Assembly: GCA_963804885.1 (NCBI GenBank)
Contig: CAWDSF010000018.1
Span: 62,001 to 126,000, forward strand
Origin: PALSA-1004 sp963804885
GTDB lineage: Bacteria; Pseudomonadota; Gammaproteobacteria; Burkholderiales; SG8-41
Length of the DNA: 64,000 bases
Direction: 5' to 3'
Shown here: positions 26,948 through 35,786 of the stretch, in pieces
Layout of the letters: every line of letters begins with the position of its first letter
Position numbering within the stretch: the stretch's first letter is position 1
Notes under the pieces: model-generated
What the model was told of the DNA's origin: nothing
Databases searched by the model: none
What the model saw: only the letters and a program-made list of their open reading frames with translations
Translations under genes and position numbers: made by a program

Positions 26948-28690
26948 TCAGGCTGCGGCTTGAGGCGCGACACCCTGGAATTCGTCGACTGCATCGGCCA
27001 CCGTGACGCGGCGCCCAAAATAGCCGACGCGCTCCTCGAGGCCTTCGGCGCGCAGCATGTCGCGCGCCGACGCGTGCGCCGCAACCAGCCGCAGGCGTAT
27101 GCCCGCCGCCTCCAGTTGCGAGTGCAAAGTCTTCAGCATGCGCGCGCCGGCGAGGTCGACGATAGGCGATATTGACAGATCGCAAACGACCATTTTGACG
27201 GGCCCGGGAGTCGCGCGGACTTTATTCCAGACTGCTTCTCGCACGTGCTCGACGTTGAAGTAAAGCAGCGACGCCTCGACGCGGAAGATCAGCACACCCG
27301 GAATGGTCTCGTTATCCGGGTTGCGCTCGATGTCGGAAAAACCGCGCGTGCCCGGGATGCGGCCGAGGAAGGCCACATGCGGATGCGCGGCGCGTCGGAT
27401 TAGCAGCAACATCGACACGAGCACCGCCACGATTACGCCTTTCAGAATCCCCTCGAGCAACACGGCGGAAAAAGCAACCATTGAGACGAAAAATTCGTAG
27501 CGGCTGACTTTCCACACGTGGCGCAGTTCGCGGATGTCTATCAGGCCCTTGACGGCGACCAGCACGATAGCCGCCAGTACAACGTTGGGCAGGTTAGCCA
27601 GCAGGCCGGTCAGATACATCAGGGCCAAGCCGATCGTGATTGACGCGAACACGAGCGCGAGCGGTGTTTTCGCGCCGGCTTTATCATTCACTGAGGATTG
27701 CGACAATCCGCCAGCGACCGGATACGCCTGAAAAAATCCTGCGGCCAGATTCGCCGCCCCCAGTCCGAGCAGTTCCTGGCGGGGATCGATTTCATAGCCG
27801 TTCTTTTGCGCGAGCGCGCGCGCCGCGGACACGCTTTCCACGTACGCAAGCAACAGGCATGCAAATGCGAGCGGAATCACGCCGTCCACATCGCGCACGC
27901 GTAACCCCGGCAGACGGAACTCAGGCAGGCCTTGCGGCACGACGCCGACGACTTTGAAGCCAAGGTCGATCAGCGGGGTCACCGACAGCACGATGATCGA
28001 AATCACCACGACAAACAGCGCGATCGGCCGTCCCGGCAGAAATTTCTCTCCCAGCACCAACAACGCGATGGCCGCGACGCCGAAGGTGAGGACGGCGAAA
28101 TTAGTGTCGGGCAGCTGGGTGGCCGAGCGAATAGGCGCCTCTCAAAGAAGTTGTGGCCGCCGCCCTTGACGCCAAAAAGCTTGGGCAGTTGCGTCATGGC
28201 GATCGTCAGTGCGGCGCCGGCCTTGAAGCCAAGCAGGATGGTTTCGCTGATGAAGTTGACGAGCGAACTCAGCTTGAATGTCCACGCGATGACGCACATG
28301 CGCCGCAATGACGCATGCAGTCAGAGCGGCAATCGACACAAAGCGGGCAGGATCGCCGTCCGCCATACCGACGACCGTGACCCCAACGAGCATCGAAATC
28401 GCCGAGGTCGGCCCGATCGCGAGCTGGCGCGACGAGCCGAACAGCGCATAGAACAAGCCGCCGACCAGATAGCAGTAAATGCCGTATTGCGCTGGTAGCC
28501 CCGCGAGCGAGGCGTAGGCAAGCGACACGGGAATTCCATACGCAGCCAAAGTCACGCCAGCAATCGCATCGTGTGACAGCCACTGCGCGCGGTAGGTGCG
28601 CAGCCATTGAGCAGGGGGAAATACGGCCCGCCACCCACGCGCAGGGGCGCTGCTCGCAAGTGCGTCACTCGAGGTAGTTGCTTCAGTCAT
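26948..28690 (-). pseudogene. SulP-family anion transporter with C-terminal STAS domain, two compensating frameshifts
   Basis: The three joined frames give one SulP protein of about 580 residues. It begins MTEATTSSDALASS and continues with the family motif LAAYGIPVSLAYASLAGLPAQYGIY. It then has SETILLGFKAGAALTIAMTQLPKLFGV, the QNxLxGL-like LLGLGAANLAAGFFQAYPVAGGLSQSSVN and an intact STAS domain (VVCDLSISPIVDLAGARMLKTLH). One indel near 28295 (before MCVIAWTF) and one near 28137 (after HNFFER) restore the original frame. SulP proteins carry sulfate, bicarbonate or dicarboxylates across the inner membrane. Because the frameshifts cancel out, only about 50 residues are affected; base-calling errors are a serious alternative. 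Confidence 0.75.
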
Positions 28691-29064
28691 GATGGCATTT
28701 TCTATCAGTTACGCCACGCCACAAAGCCCGCACTAGTAGGGGGTGGCTGTCTCTCCGCGGCTTGCTTTCTGCGGCTGAAGATTGGAGTCATACGCTCCCG
28801 CTTGCCGATATCGATAAGTCTAGAGCCCGGTTGAGGTACGTTTCTTGCGCTAGATCAAATCAAATATGTGCAGATGTTATGAACTACCCGTCACCGCTAG
28901 CAAGGTGGCATGGCACCCTTCGGGGCGACATTGGACCAAAGTCCAATGGGGTCGGGGAGGCACACCTGTTAGATTCGCTGCTTAGCGTGATATGAGCGTC
29001 TCGAAAACCGTCGTTACGTCCAGACACGCCCGGCAGTCGTAGCGTGCAGGATGCATGCAACCTA
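28691..29064. other. 374-bp gap with one palindromic site, otherwise unremarkable
   Basis: The gap between the divergent SulP gene and the Ysc84 remnant holds the 18-bp palindrome at 28930. No open frame of convincing composition is present. By analogy with the intact locus (palindrome 240 bp before the Ysc84 start) the right half may be the old promoter region of the decayed copy. Confidence 0.5.
28930..28947. promoter_or_regulatory. 18-bp palindrome, site 2
   Basis: ATTGGACCAAAGTCCAAT: arms ATTGGAC/GTCCAAT are perfect inverted copies spaced by CAAA. I take this as the consensus form. It lies upstream of the Ysc84 remnant (29065) and the pqi operon (29218). Confidence 0.7.
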
Positions 29065-29205
29065 GCGAGCATAGTCGTCGCGGATGATGGCTTTGGCAAG
29101 GACGCTTCGACCCTGACCGGCCAAAAGGGCGTTTATGCGTTCATTTTCGACCAAAAGGGCGTGATGGCAGGCATGGGCCTGGTGGGTTAGAAAATTGCTG
29201 CGTGA
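29065..29205 (+). pseudogene. 3' remnant of a Ysc84-type gene
   Basis: Frame 1 reads ASIVVADDGFGKDASTLTGQ, then KGVYAFIFDQKGVMAGMGLVG, a TAG at 29188, and KIAA before TGA. It aligns closely with the end of the intact protein at 10315-10865 (NIVIADEGTAKDPSTLTSQ, KGVYGFIFSQKGLMAGLGLVGQKITK). The TAG sits exactly where the intact copy has Gln, as expected for a CAG to TAG change. The first three quarters of the gene are missing. Confidence 0.82.
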
Positions 29206-29217
29206 AGTGAGGCCAAA

Positions 29218-29862
29218 TTGATTGCCTGCCATGAGTGTGACCTGCTCCAGCGGGAAGTGCACCTGCCGCTCGGGGGCATAGTGCGTTGCGGGCGTTGCGG
29301 CGCGGAGCTGTACCGCAGCCATCCGGACAGTTTTGATCGCTCCCTTGCGTTAACAGCGGGCGCGATCGTGTTGTTCATACTTGCCAATTCGTTTCCGATC
29401 GTCGGCCTGAAGCTGCAGGGCCAGGTCATTCAGACCACGCTCTTTCACACGGTGCAAACGTTGTGGAACGAGGACATGAAATCGGTCGGGATCCTCGTGT
29501 TCGCGACGACCATGCTGATGCCGGCGCTCGAGCTCTTCGCGTTGACTTACCTGCTGGTGCCTCTGAGGCTCGGCCGCGCGCCGCCATACTTCGCGATCGT
29601 GTTTCGCACGATGCAGACGGTGCGTCCGTGGGGCATGGTCGAGGTGTTCATGCTTGGCGTGCTGGTTTCGCTCGTGAAGCTCGCCCATCTGGCCGGCATC
29701 GTGCCGGGGATCGCGCTGTGGGCATTCGCCGCGTTGATGTTCGTGATGGCCGCCATAGCGGCGGTGCTTGATCCGCGCGATTTGTGGGCGCGCGTTGCAG
29801 CCGCGCGGGAAGCGGCTGGATATCGCAACATGAGCGGCACAAGCATCGGCGCCGCGCGATGA
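29218..29862 (+). CDS. pqiA: paraquat-inducible protein A-like (first PqiA/LetA unit)
   Basis: A 214-residue inner-membrane protein. The N-terminus has two zinc-ribbon pairs (CHEC and CGRC), followed by HPDSFDRSLALTAGAIVLFILANSFPIVGL and three more hydrophobic segments. E. coli PqiA and LetA contain two such units in one chain; here they are two separate genes. Together with the MCE protein PqiB it belongs to a lipid-transport system between inner and outer membrane. Start TTG 29218 is chosen because the ribbon begins two residues later and a GTGAGG site precedes it; no ATG is available. It overlaps the next gene by ATGA. Confidence 0.85.
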   Translation: MIACHECDLLQREVHLPLGGIVRCGRCGAELYRSHPDSFDRSLALTAGAIVLFILANSFPIVGLKLQGQVIQTTLFHTVQTLWNEDMKSVGILVFATTMLMPALELFALTYLLVPLRLGRAPPYFAIVFRTMQTVRPWGMVEVFMLGVLVSLVKLAHLAGIVPGIALWAFAALMFVMAAIAAVLDPRDLWARVAAAREAAGYRNMSGTSIGAAR

Positions 29863-30485
29863 CCGCCCGCAGCGCCGCAAGCCAGGGGATGCTCGTCTGT
29901 CACGCGTGCGGACTGCTGTCGCGCGCGCCTGCGCACAGCCACGAAATAAACTGCCCGCGCTGCGGCGATCACGTGCATTTTCGCAAGCCGGACAGCATCG
30001 CCCGCACGTGGGCATTGCTGATTACGGCGATGATCCTCTACATTCCCGCCAACGTGCTGCCGATGATGCATACGAGTTCGCTGTTCGGATCTCAATCCGA
30101 CACCATCATGAGCGGCGTAGTTTATTTCTGGACGTCGGGTTCGTGGTATCTCGCGCTGATCATTTTTTTCGCGAGCATCATGGTGCCGATGCTCAAGATG
30201 ATCGCGCTCGTGTTGCTACTGGTAACGACCCAGCGGCGCTCGCGCTGGCAGCTGCAACAGCGCACGAAGCTCTATCGCGTGGTGGAATTCGTCGGGCGCT
30301 GGTCGATGCTCGATATTTACGTCGTGGCGATCATCGTCGCGCTGGTTCAATTGCAGGCGCTGGCTACCATCACGCCCGGACCGGGCGCGATTGCATTCGG
30401 TGCGGTGGTGGTGCTGACGATGTTCGCGGCGATGGCTTTCGATCCGCGTTTGATGTGGGATTCCCTGGAGGAAGAACGTGGCTGA
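29859..30485 (+). CDS. pqiA: paraquat-inducible protein A-like (second PqiA/LetA unit)
   Basis: A 208-residue inner-membrane protein with the same plan as its upstream neighbour: zinc ribbon (CHACGLLSRAP...CPRCGDHVHFRKPDSIARTW), then four hydrophobic segments beginning ALLITAMILYIPANVLPMM. The stretch MVPMLKMIALVLLLVT and the ending MAFDPRLMWDSLEE are typical of the C-terminal PqiA unit. ATG 29859 overlaps the previous stop; the gene overlaps pqiB by 8 bp. Tight coupling suggests the two PqiA units act as a pair with PqiB. Confidence 0.85.
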   Translation: MTARSAASQGMLVCHACGLLSRAPAHSHEINCPRCGDHVHFRKPDSIARTWALLITAMILYIPANVLPMMHTSSLFGSQSDTIMSGVVYFWTSGSWYLALIIFFASIMVPMLKMIALVLLLVTTQRRSRWQLQQRTKLYRVVEFVGRWSMLDIYVVAIIVALVQLQALATITPGPGAIAFGAVVVLTMFAAMAFDPRLMWDSLEEERG

Positions 30486-32154
30486 GAGCGAAAACGAAAT
30501 TCCGGAGGCAGTCGCGGTAAAAAAATCGCGCCGGACGGTGCAGCTTGTATGGCTGATCCCGATTATCGCCGCGCTGGTCGGCGGCTGGCTGGCCGTGAAG
30601 TCGATCCTCGATAAGGGACCCGTAATCACGATCACCTTCAAGACCGCCGAAGGCCTCGAGGCCGGCAAGACCAAGCTGAAATTCAAGGATGTCGATATCG
30701 GGCTTGTGAGCAAAGTTGAGATCGCGAAAGATCTCTCGACCGTGATCGTGACCGCGGAACTCGTTAAGGATTTCGCAGCGCAACTCGTCGAGGACACCCG
30801 GTTCTGGGTCGTGCGTCCGCGCATTTCCGGCGGCAGCGTCTCCGGCCTGGGCACGCTGCTCTCGGGCTCTTATATCGGTATCGGAGTGGGCAAATCCACC
30901 AAAAAACAGCACACGTTCGCCGGACTCGAGGTGCCGCCGGTATTGGCGTCTGCCGAGCCGGGCCGTGAATTTGTACTGCGCAGTAGCGATCTCGGCTCGC
31001 TCGATTATGGCTCGCCGGTGTTCTTCCGGCGCCTGCAGGTCGGGGAGATCGTTGGCTACGATCTCGACAAGGACGGCAAGGGCGTGACGCTGCGGCTCTT
31101 CGTCAAGGCGCCGTTCGATCAATATGTGAATCAGAACACGCGATTCTGGCACGCGAGCGGCGTCGATCTGTCGCTGGACGCAAGTGGAGTCAAGGTCGAC
31201 ACCCAATCCCTGGTTTCGATCGTGCTGGGAGGGCTCGCGTTTCAGACCCCTGCCACTTCCGAAGTGCTGCCGCCGGCGGAGCCGAATGCCGCATTCGAAC
31301 TGTATCCCAACCACCAAGCGGCCATGAAAAACCCCGATTTGCTGGTTATGAAAATGACCATGACGTTCAACGAGTCGGTGCGCGGCCTTCAGGTCGGCGC
31401 GCCGATCGACTTCCTTGGCATCGAAGTCGGTGCGGTCACCGCGATCAAGGCTCAATTGAACGACGCCACCAAGCGCGTTGAGATCGTGGTCGAAGTGGAC
31501 TTCTATCCGGCGCGATTGCGCGCCCGCGACGTCGCCGCACGCTCGGAATTGAGCGCGAAGGAACGCGCTGCTGCGCTAGATGCCATGGTCGCGCACGGCC
31601 TGCGCGCACAACTACGCACCGGCAATCTGCTCACCGGGCAGCTGTACATTGCGCTCGAATTTGCCCCCGATGCGCCGAAAGCCAAAGTAAACTGGGCCGC
31701 GAAACCGCCTGATTTTCCGACCGTGCCAGGCAGCCTCGAAGACTTGAAGTCGTCGATCACCAGCGTCGCCAGGAAACTCGACAAGGTCGACTTCGAGGGG
31801 ATCAGCACCGACTTGAAGCAGACACTGACGAGCACCACTAAGATGATGAAGGGGCTCGAAACCACGATCGCCGACCTTACGCCGGAATTGAAAACGATGA
31901 TCGCTGACGCGAAAGCCGCCCTGGTCTCGACCGAGCGCACGCTTGACACAGCCAACAGCACGCTCGCGGTCGATTCACCGACGCTGCAGGACGCGCGCGC
32001 AATGATGTTGGAGATCTCGCGAACTGCCCAGGCCTTCCGGGTGCTTGCCGATTATCTGGAACGCCATCCCGAGGCGCTGATCAGCGGCAAGAAAGCGGAT
32101 GACAAGAAAGACGCCACGAAGCCTGAAGATGGCAAACAAGGGGAGAAGAAATGA
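30478..32154 (+). CDS. pqiB: MCE-domain lipid transport protein PqiB
   Basis: A 558-residue protein with one N-terminal membrane helix (QLVWLIPIIAALVGGWLAVKSI) and tandem MCE domains. The first is seen at VITITFKTAEGLEAGKTKLKFKDVDIGLVSKVEI, the second near REFVLRSSDLGSLDYGSPVFFRRLQVGEIVGYDL, and the third near MTMTFNESVRGLQVGAPIDFLGIEVGAVTAIKAQL. A long amphipathic C-terminal helix region follows. In E. coli PqiB forms a periplasm-spanning hexameric tunnel for lipids; length (about 546 there) agrees. GTG 30478 starts inside the pqiA end. The C-terminal Lys/Asp-rich tail overlaps pqiC. Confidence 0.92.
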   Translation: MAESENEIPEAVAVKKSRRTVQLVWLIPIIAALVGGWLAVKSILDKGPVITITFKTAEGLEAGKTKLKFKDVDIGLVSKVEIAKDLSTVIVTAELVKDFAAQLVEDTRFWVVRPRISGGSVSGLGTLLSGSYIGIGVGKSTKKQHTFAGLEVPPVLASAEPGREFVLRSSDLGSLDYGSPVFFRRLQVGEIVGYDLDKDGKGVTLRLFVKAPFDQYVNQNTRFWHASGVDLSLDASGVKVDTQSLVSIVLGGLAFQTPATSEVLPPAEPNAAFELYPNHQAAMKNPDLLVMKMTMTFNESVRGLQVGAPIDFLGIEVGAVTAIKAQLNDATKRVEIVVEVDFYPARLRARDVAARSELSAKERAAALDAMVAHGLRAQLRTGNLLTGQLYIALEFAPDAPKAKVNWAAKPPDFPTVPGSLEDLKSSITSVARKLDKVDFEGISTDLKQTLTSTTKMMKGLETTIADLTPELKTMIADAKAALVSTERTLDTANSTLAVDSPTLQDARAMMLEISRTAQAFRVLADYLERHPEALISGKKADDKKDATKPEDGKQGEKK

Positions 32155-32742
32155 TGCGTACTTATCTAAGGGTGGCCGCCGTGCTGGCGGCGGCAGCTCT
32201 CGCCGGCTGCGGCAGTTCTCCCAAATCGAGTTTTTATACGCTGAGCAGCAGCGCGCCTTCCCAGCAGGCGCCCGCGACGGAATCGTTCGGAATCGCGATC
32301 AGCACGGTGGCGGTGCCGGACGTCATTGACCGTCCGCAATTTGTGACCCGCACGGGAGCCAACGAGCTGGTAATCAACGAATTCGCGCGCTGGGGCGAGC
32401 CGCTCAAGGTCGAGATTCCGCGGGTGATGGCGGCCGATCTCTCGCGCGAGCTCGGCGGCGCGTTCGTCACCATATATCCGCAAAGCTCGATGCAGCGACG
32501 CGGACATAAGGCTCCAGCTCGACGTGCGGCGCTTCGATTCCGTATTGGGCGAGGCAGCGACGGTGGAAGTTGTGTGGACGCTGCGCCGGACCAAAGGCAC
32601 CCCCGTCACCGGCCGCTCGGTCGCGCGCGAAGCGACGGCCGGGGCCGGCTACGATGCGCTCGTGGCGGCGCATAGCCGCGCGCTCGCGTCTGTGAGCCGT
32701 GACATCGCGGCGGCGGTCAAAGCAATGCGCGCCAAGCCGTAA
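32151..32742 (+). CDS. pqiC: PqiC/ABC-type transport auxiliary lipoprotein (DUF330), frameshifted
   Basis: A lipoprotein signal (VLAAAALAGC) leads to GSSPKSSFYTLSSSAP, then GIAISTVAVPDVIDRPQFVTRTGANELVINEFARWGEPL, the standard PqiC opening. Near 32495 the frame changes by one base, after which ADIRLQLDVRRFDSVLGEAATVEVVWTLRR, TGRSVAREATAGAGYDALVAAHSRALASVSRDIAAAV completes the domain. The outer-membrane lipoprotein partners PqiB in lipid transport. Reconstructed length about 196 residues is normal. The gene overlaps pqiB as ATGA, closing a four-gene operon. A decayed copy of its C-terminal half lies on the minus strand at 34435. Confidence 0.82.
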
Positions 32743-32866
32743 ACGGGAGGGCGCCTGACGACGTACGCGAATACCGCAGCAGCAATGCCGGAGTTGAAAA
32801 AATTGGAACAGCAACAAGCGCTCGAAGCGCAACCCGCGCTGGCGCATTTACTTGAGGACTAGATCC

Positions 32867-33238
32867 ATGATGATACTACCCATGCTGCGCCGCTCGCTCG
32901 TTGCCGCCGTCACGCTTGCAATAGCGGGGACCGCGGCCGCACAAAACTACGACTCTCTGACCAACATCAAGGCCGCGCAATTCGCGCCGGCGACGTTGCT
33001 CAAAGGGCCATTTCACACGGTCGATGAGAACATAACGGTCGCCGGCGCGCAGCCGAATTTCACCATTCGTTCGCAGTACGGCGTCTGGGAAGCGCGCGGC
33101 CACGAAATGCTCAGCATTCGCGTCTCGGAGCTGCCTGCATTCGAGCAACTTGCCAAAGTCAGCAAGTCGGATGAATTCATGAAGTCAGCCGGCAACGCCG
33201 TGATGGCGCCGGTCCAGGCCGTTGGCGCTTTGATGTAA
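32867..33238 (+). CDS. short exported protein, possibly truncated
   Basis: A 123-residue product with signal peptide (LVAAVTLAIAGTAAAQ) and mature sequence NYDSLTNIKAAQFAPATLLKGPFHTVDENITVAG, then TIRSQYGVWEARGHEMLSIRVSELPAFEQLAKVSKSDEF. It stops abruptly after VMAPVQAVGALM. The domain looks as if it should continue, so I suspect loss of a C-terminal part, but no family is assigned. Start may be ATG 32867, 32870 or 32882. A 26-codon open stretch at 32785-32862 (MPELKKLEQQQALEAQPALA) ends just before it and may be a small remnant. Confidence 0.5.
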   Translation: MMILPMLRRSLVAAVTLAIAGTAAAQNYDSLTNIKAAQFAPATLLKGPFHTVDENITVAGAQPNFTIRSQYGVWEARGHEMLSIRVSELPAFEQLAKVSKSDEFMKSAGNAVMAPVQAVGALM

Positions 33239-33629
33239 AGTGACTCGACAAGGTGGCGAATGTTCCGCTTCTTATTGGCCTAAAGGCCAATACCGCCGTC
33301 ATTCGCGCACGCCTACCATGTCATGGCGAAGGTTCTTTATTGGTATTGCGCGAGCGGCAGCGGCAAGCTGAAGTTCGAGATGCGCGACGGCAAGCCGGAC
33401 ACTCGTGGCACAGTTGATGCCAACGATGGTCAATATTCAGCAACGGAAGGCTGCAGTCGGTATGCCTGTGGAATTTCTCGATATCCGCAGGTACGCACGG
33501 AACGTCGTGAAATGTTGGAAAACCAATATAACCCTTATTCGAACAGGAGAAACCTATGCACAGAATATTCGCAACCGCCGGTTTGAAGCAGCGCTGGTAC
33601 ATCGACAAACGCGTTATAGGAGGCACGTC
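33239..33629 (+). other. 391-bp gap with palindromic variant and a possible remnant
   Basis: The gap holds the palindrome variant at 33274 and, further right, an open stretch from ATG 33323 (MAKVLYWYCASGSGKLKFEM, then RDGKPDTRGTVDA) whose first 30 codons look protein-like before the composition turns random. It may be the start of a lost gene. ATAGGAGG near 33617 is the ribosome site of the next gene. Confidence 0.4.
33274..33291. promoter_or_regulatory. 18-bp palindrome, variant site 3 (GGCC arms)
   Basis: ATTGGCCTAAAGGCCAAT: same length and outer bases as the consensus, with the A of each GGAC/GTCC arm changed symmetrically to C/G, so symmetry is kept. Symmetric change suggests it is a real site or a related one. 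It lies 338 bp before the DUF3313 gene. Confidence 0.5.
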
Positions 33630-34316
33630 ATGAAGCATTCGATCAAACGCAGTTTGGGCATCATGCTGGTCGGCGCGGCCCTGGTGGCGGTGCCGGTCGC
33701 GAACGCCGTCGCCCAGGACTCCGGCTATCTGAAGGACTACTCGAAGCTGAAGGTGGCAAAGGATAGAATGGGTGTCGAGCGCCGCGTCTGGATCAGCGAA
33801 AAGTTGACGGGCGAAAATTACAAGGCGGTTCTCCTCGAGCCCGTCACGTTCTATCCGAAAGAGCAGCCGAACGAGCAGGTATCGCTCGGCGTCCTCAATG
33901 ACATCCGCGCTTATATCGATGCGGCTCTGCGCGAAACAGTCGCAAAGGCACTGCCGACGGCCCCGGCGGCGGGACCGGGCGTCGTGCGCGCGCGGGTTGC
34001 CCTCACCGCAGCGAGCGTGAACAAAGACCTCAAGGCCTACCAGCTCATACCGATCGCCTTTGTCTTCACCATGGCGAAGCGGGCCGGCGGGGACAGCGAA
34101 TACCCGGTCAAGCTTTACGTCGAGGCTGAGATGACCGACAGCGTCACTGGTGAGGTGCTCGCCCAGACCGTGCGCGAAGCCCAGGGCATTCAGGTCAAAG
34201 GTAATGAACAGGTCACGCTGGCAATGGCGCGTCCCTATATCGACCGCTGGAAGGATGCGGCGCATTTGGAAATCGTCCAGCGGTTCGGGCCGACAGCAAA
34301 ACCGGCTGCCAAATAA
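33630..34316 (+). CDS. DUF3313 family exported protein
   Basis: A 228-residue product. Signal peptide LGIMLVGAALVAVPVANAVAQ is followed by DSGYLKDYSKLKVAKDRMGVERRVWISEKL, KAVLLEPVTFYPKEQPNEQVSLGVLNDIRAYIDAALRETVA and EMTDSVTGEVLAQTVREAQGIQVKGNEQVTLAMARPYIDRWKDA, the DUF3313 pattern. Members are envelope lipoproteins or periplasmic proteins of unknown role; this one lacks the usual lipobox Cys. A strong ATAGGAGG site fixes ATG 33630; the frame is open upstream but not coding-like. Confidence 0.78.
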   Translation: MKHSIKRSLGIMLVGAALVAVPVANAVAQDSGYLKDYSKLKVAKDRMGVERRVWISEKLTGENYKAVLLEPVTFYPKEQPNEQVSLGVLNDIRAYIDAALRETVAKALPTAPAAGPGVVRARVALTAASVNKDLKAYQLIPIAFVFTMAKRAGGDSEYPVKLYVEAEMTDSVTGEVLAQTVREAQGIQVKGNEQVTLAMARPYIDRWKDAAHLEIVQRFGPTAKPAAK

Positions 34317-34434
34317 GCGGGTTGGCGCGCGGGCTGGCGCTGCCCAGCCCGCCCAACCGGGTCCTAAGAATACCGTGGCATTGCAACGATGCCCCGGCAA
34401 TCAAGCAGACCTGACCACCTTGATCCGCGGCGCC

Positions 34435-34562
34435 GCCGGTCGCTTCGCGCGCGACCGAGCGGCCGCTCTTCGCGGCGCCCTTGGCCGGTTTCACCGTCCA
34501 CAGCACTTCGATGGTGGCCGCATCATTGGGCGCCGATTCGAAACGCCGCACGCGTATAGGAA
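34435..34562 (-). pseudogene. internal remnant of a PqiC-type lipoprotein gene
   Basis: Read on the minus strand the segment gives IRVRRFESAPNDAATIEVLW, then TVKPAKGAAKSGRSVAREATGG. It matches the PqiC copy at 32524-32650 (VRRFDSVLGEAATVEVVW, TGRSVAREATAGAG) nearly position for position, including the GRSVAREAT core, and then diverges where the intact copy continues GYDALVAAHSRAL. No start, lipobox or end is present. It lies opposite in direction to the intact pqi operon. Confidence 0.78.
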
Positions 34563-34749
34563 ATTTAAACGCTCTTTTTCGCTGCCATTCGAAGTTCGTC
34601 CGATTCGGTGTTCAGGTGATAAAGTAATTTGCCAAGGATGCCGGCCAACACCGGACAGTCGCGTTTACATTTAAATTTCATCTCGGTTGATTACACGCTG
34701 GCCTGAAGTGCACCCGCGAGTGGGTTGATGCCGTTAAAGAGGAGCCTAC

Positions 34750-34893
34750 ATGCTTTCAATAATTCTCATCGCGTGCGTCTTGGTGGCCGTCACGGTAACC
34801 GTGCATACCTCCGGCCTCGCCGTGCTGCTGATTACCTTGAGAAAGTGGCATGCTCTCTCGCCGACGCACTTCAGTTACGAACTTCCTCTTTGA
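34750..34893 (+). pseudogene. 5' remnant of an ion-channel-type membrane protein gene
   Basis: With an AGAGGAG ribosome site, ATG 34750 opens 47 codons: MLSIILIACVLVAVTVTVHT, SGLAVLLITLRKWHALSPTH, then a stop. The hydrophobic first helix followed by a basic loop is how two-TM potassium-channel-type proteins of this kind begin; the pore and second helix are absent. It overlaps the start of the next gene. An intact-looking relative (frameshifted once) lies at 48375-48861. The family call rests on the first helix only. Confidence 0.5.
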
Positions 34894-35609
34894 AACACCT
34901 ATCCGCAGCAGCCGTTGCTCTGACCGGTATCCTCGCAGTTGCGTGCACAACTACTGCGATTTTCCCCGCCGGACTTTTCTCGCCCGACCATGGCGTATTG
35001 TGCGACCGCATGCGCGAGACATGTTTCGATCGTTTCGGGCCGAGCATCGGCTTGACCGCGAGATTCCTGGGACGAGGGGCTGCGGACGCGCTGACGGCCA
35101 CACTCCGAAAGTCGCCGCCGGAATCGATCTCTGGCACCGATTTCTCGCCCGGCGCGAATATTGCGTGCCGCCGCGAAACCGGGCCGTGCCGCAACGGCGG
35201 CATCGTGGATGAGACGCTAACGGCCGTGCTCTATGATCCGCGGCCTGCCGGAACGGGCGACACGAAAATGTCCACGGTCACCGGCATCGACTGGCAGTGG
35301 ATTGTCAGCCGCTACAACAATGGCAGCGAAGCGCGGCCGGCCGAGCCCGCACTCTACCTGTTACGGCTGGAGCCGGACGGATCATTGCGAGTGCGCGTGG
35401 ACTGCAACCGGGCCGGCGGGCGCTATCGCCTCGATGGCAACACGCTCGCAATCGATGTCTTGTTTTCGACCAGGGCCGCCTGCGCGCCGGAATCGCTGGC
35501 GACGGAATTTCAGCGCGACCTGGGCGCCGCGGCAATATACTTCGTCAAGCAGGGCAGGTTGTACCTGGACCTCAGGAACGACACCGGCACGATGGAATTC
35601 CGCCGGTAA
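34890..35609 (+). CDS. META-domain lipoprotein
   Basis: A 239-residue product from TTG 34890: signal MKHLSAAAVALTGILAVAC has a lipobox (LAVAC). The C-terminal domain, about residues 125-239, fits the META/HslJ pattern: W-WIV at its start, LEPDGSLRVRVDCNRAGGRYRLDGNTLAID, a TRAACAPESLATEFQRDLGAA helix and LYLDLRNDTGTMEFRR. Such domains occur in small secreted proteins linked to stress tolerance. The middle region has four Cys (CDRMRETCF and CRRETGPCRNGG), which could form disulfides. The frame is open from 34725, but that part lies over the ion-channel remnant; TTG is chosen because the signal peptide begins there. Confidence 0.7.
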   Translation: MKHLSAAAVALTGILAVACTTTAIFPAGLFSPDHGVLCDRMRETCFDRFGPSIGLTARFLGRGAADALTATLRKSPPESISGTDFSPGANIACRRETGPCRNGGIVDETLTAVLYDPRPAGTGDTKMSTVTGIDWQWIVSRYNNGSEARPAEPALYLLRLEPDGSLRVRVDCNRAGGRYRLDGNTLAIDVLFSTRAACAPESLATEFQRDLGAAAIYFVKQGRLYLDLRNDTGTMEFRR

Positions 35610-35641
35610 TGAGCGGCTTACGGCGGGAAACCGGCGAGGAG

Positions 35642-35659
35642 GATGGACTAAAGACCAAT
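35642..35659. promoter_or_regulatory. 18-bp palindrome, site 4 (imperfect)
   Basis: GATGGACTAAAGACCAAT: 14 of 18 positions agree with ATTGGACCAAAGTCCAAT, with the AAAG core and right outer arm kept. It lies 127 bp before the small gene at 35787. Confidence 0.45.
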
Positions 35660-35786
35660 ATCAGGGCCGTCACCGGCCTCATATACTGCAGGTGCAGGCC
35701 GCGCTGCTGCTCGCGTTTGTCGTGAAGGCCGCGAGCATTACGACTTCTCGCTGCAAGCTGAACAGTCACCCTGACGGAGTATTGCG

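Noticed and set aside
33405..33629. N-terminal extension of the DUF3313 protein to 33405
   Set aside because: Extension is not protein-like, and a strong ribosome site plus signal peptide start at 33630.
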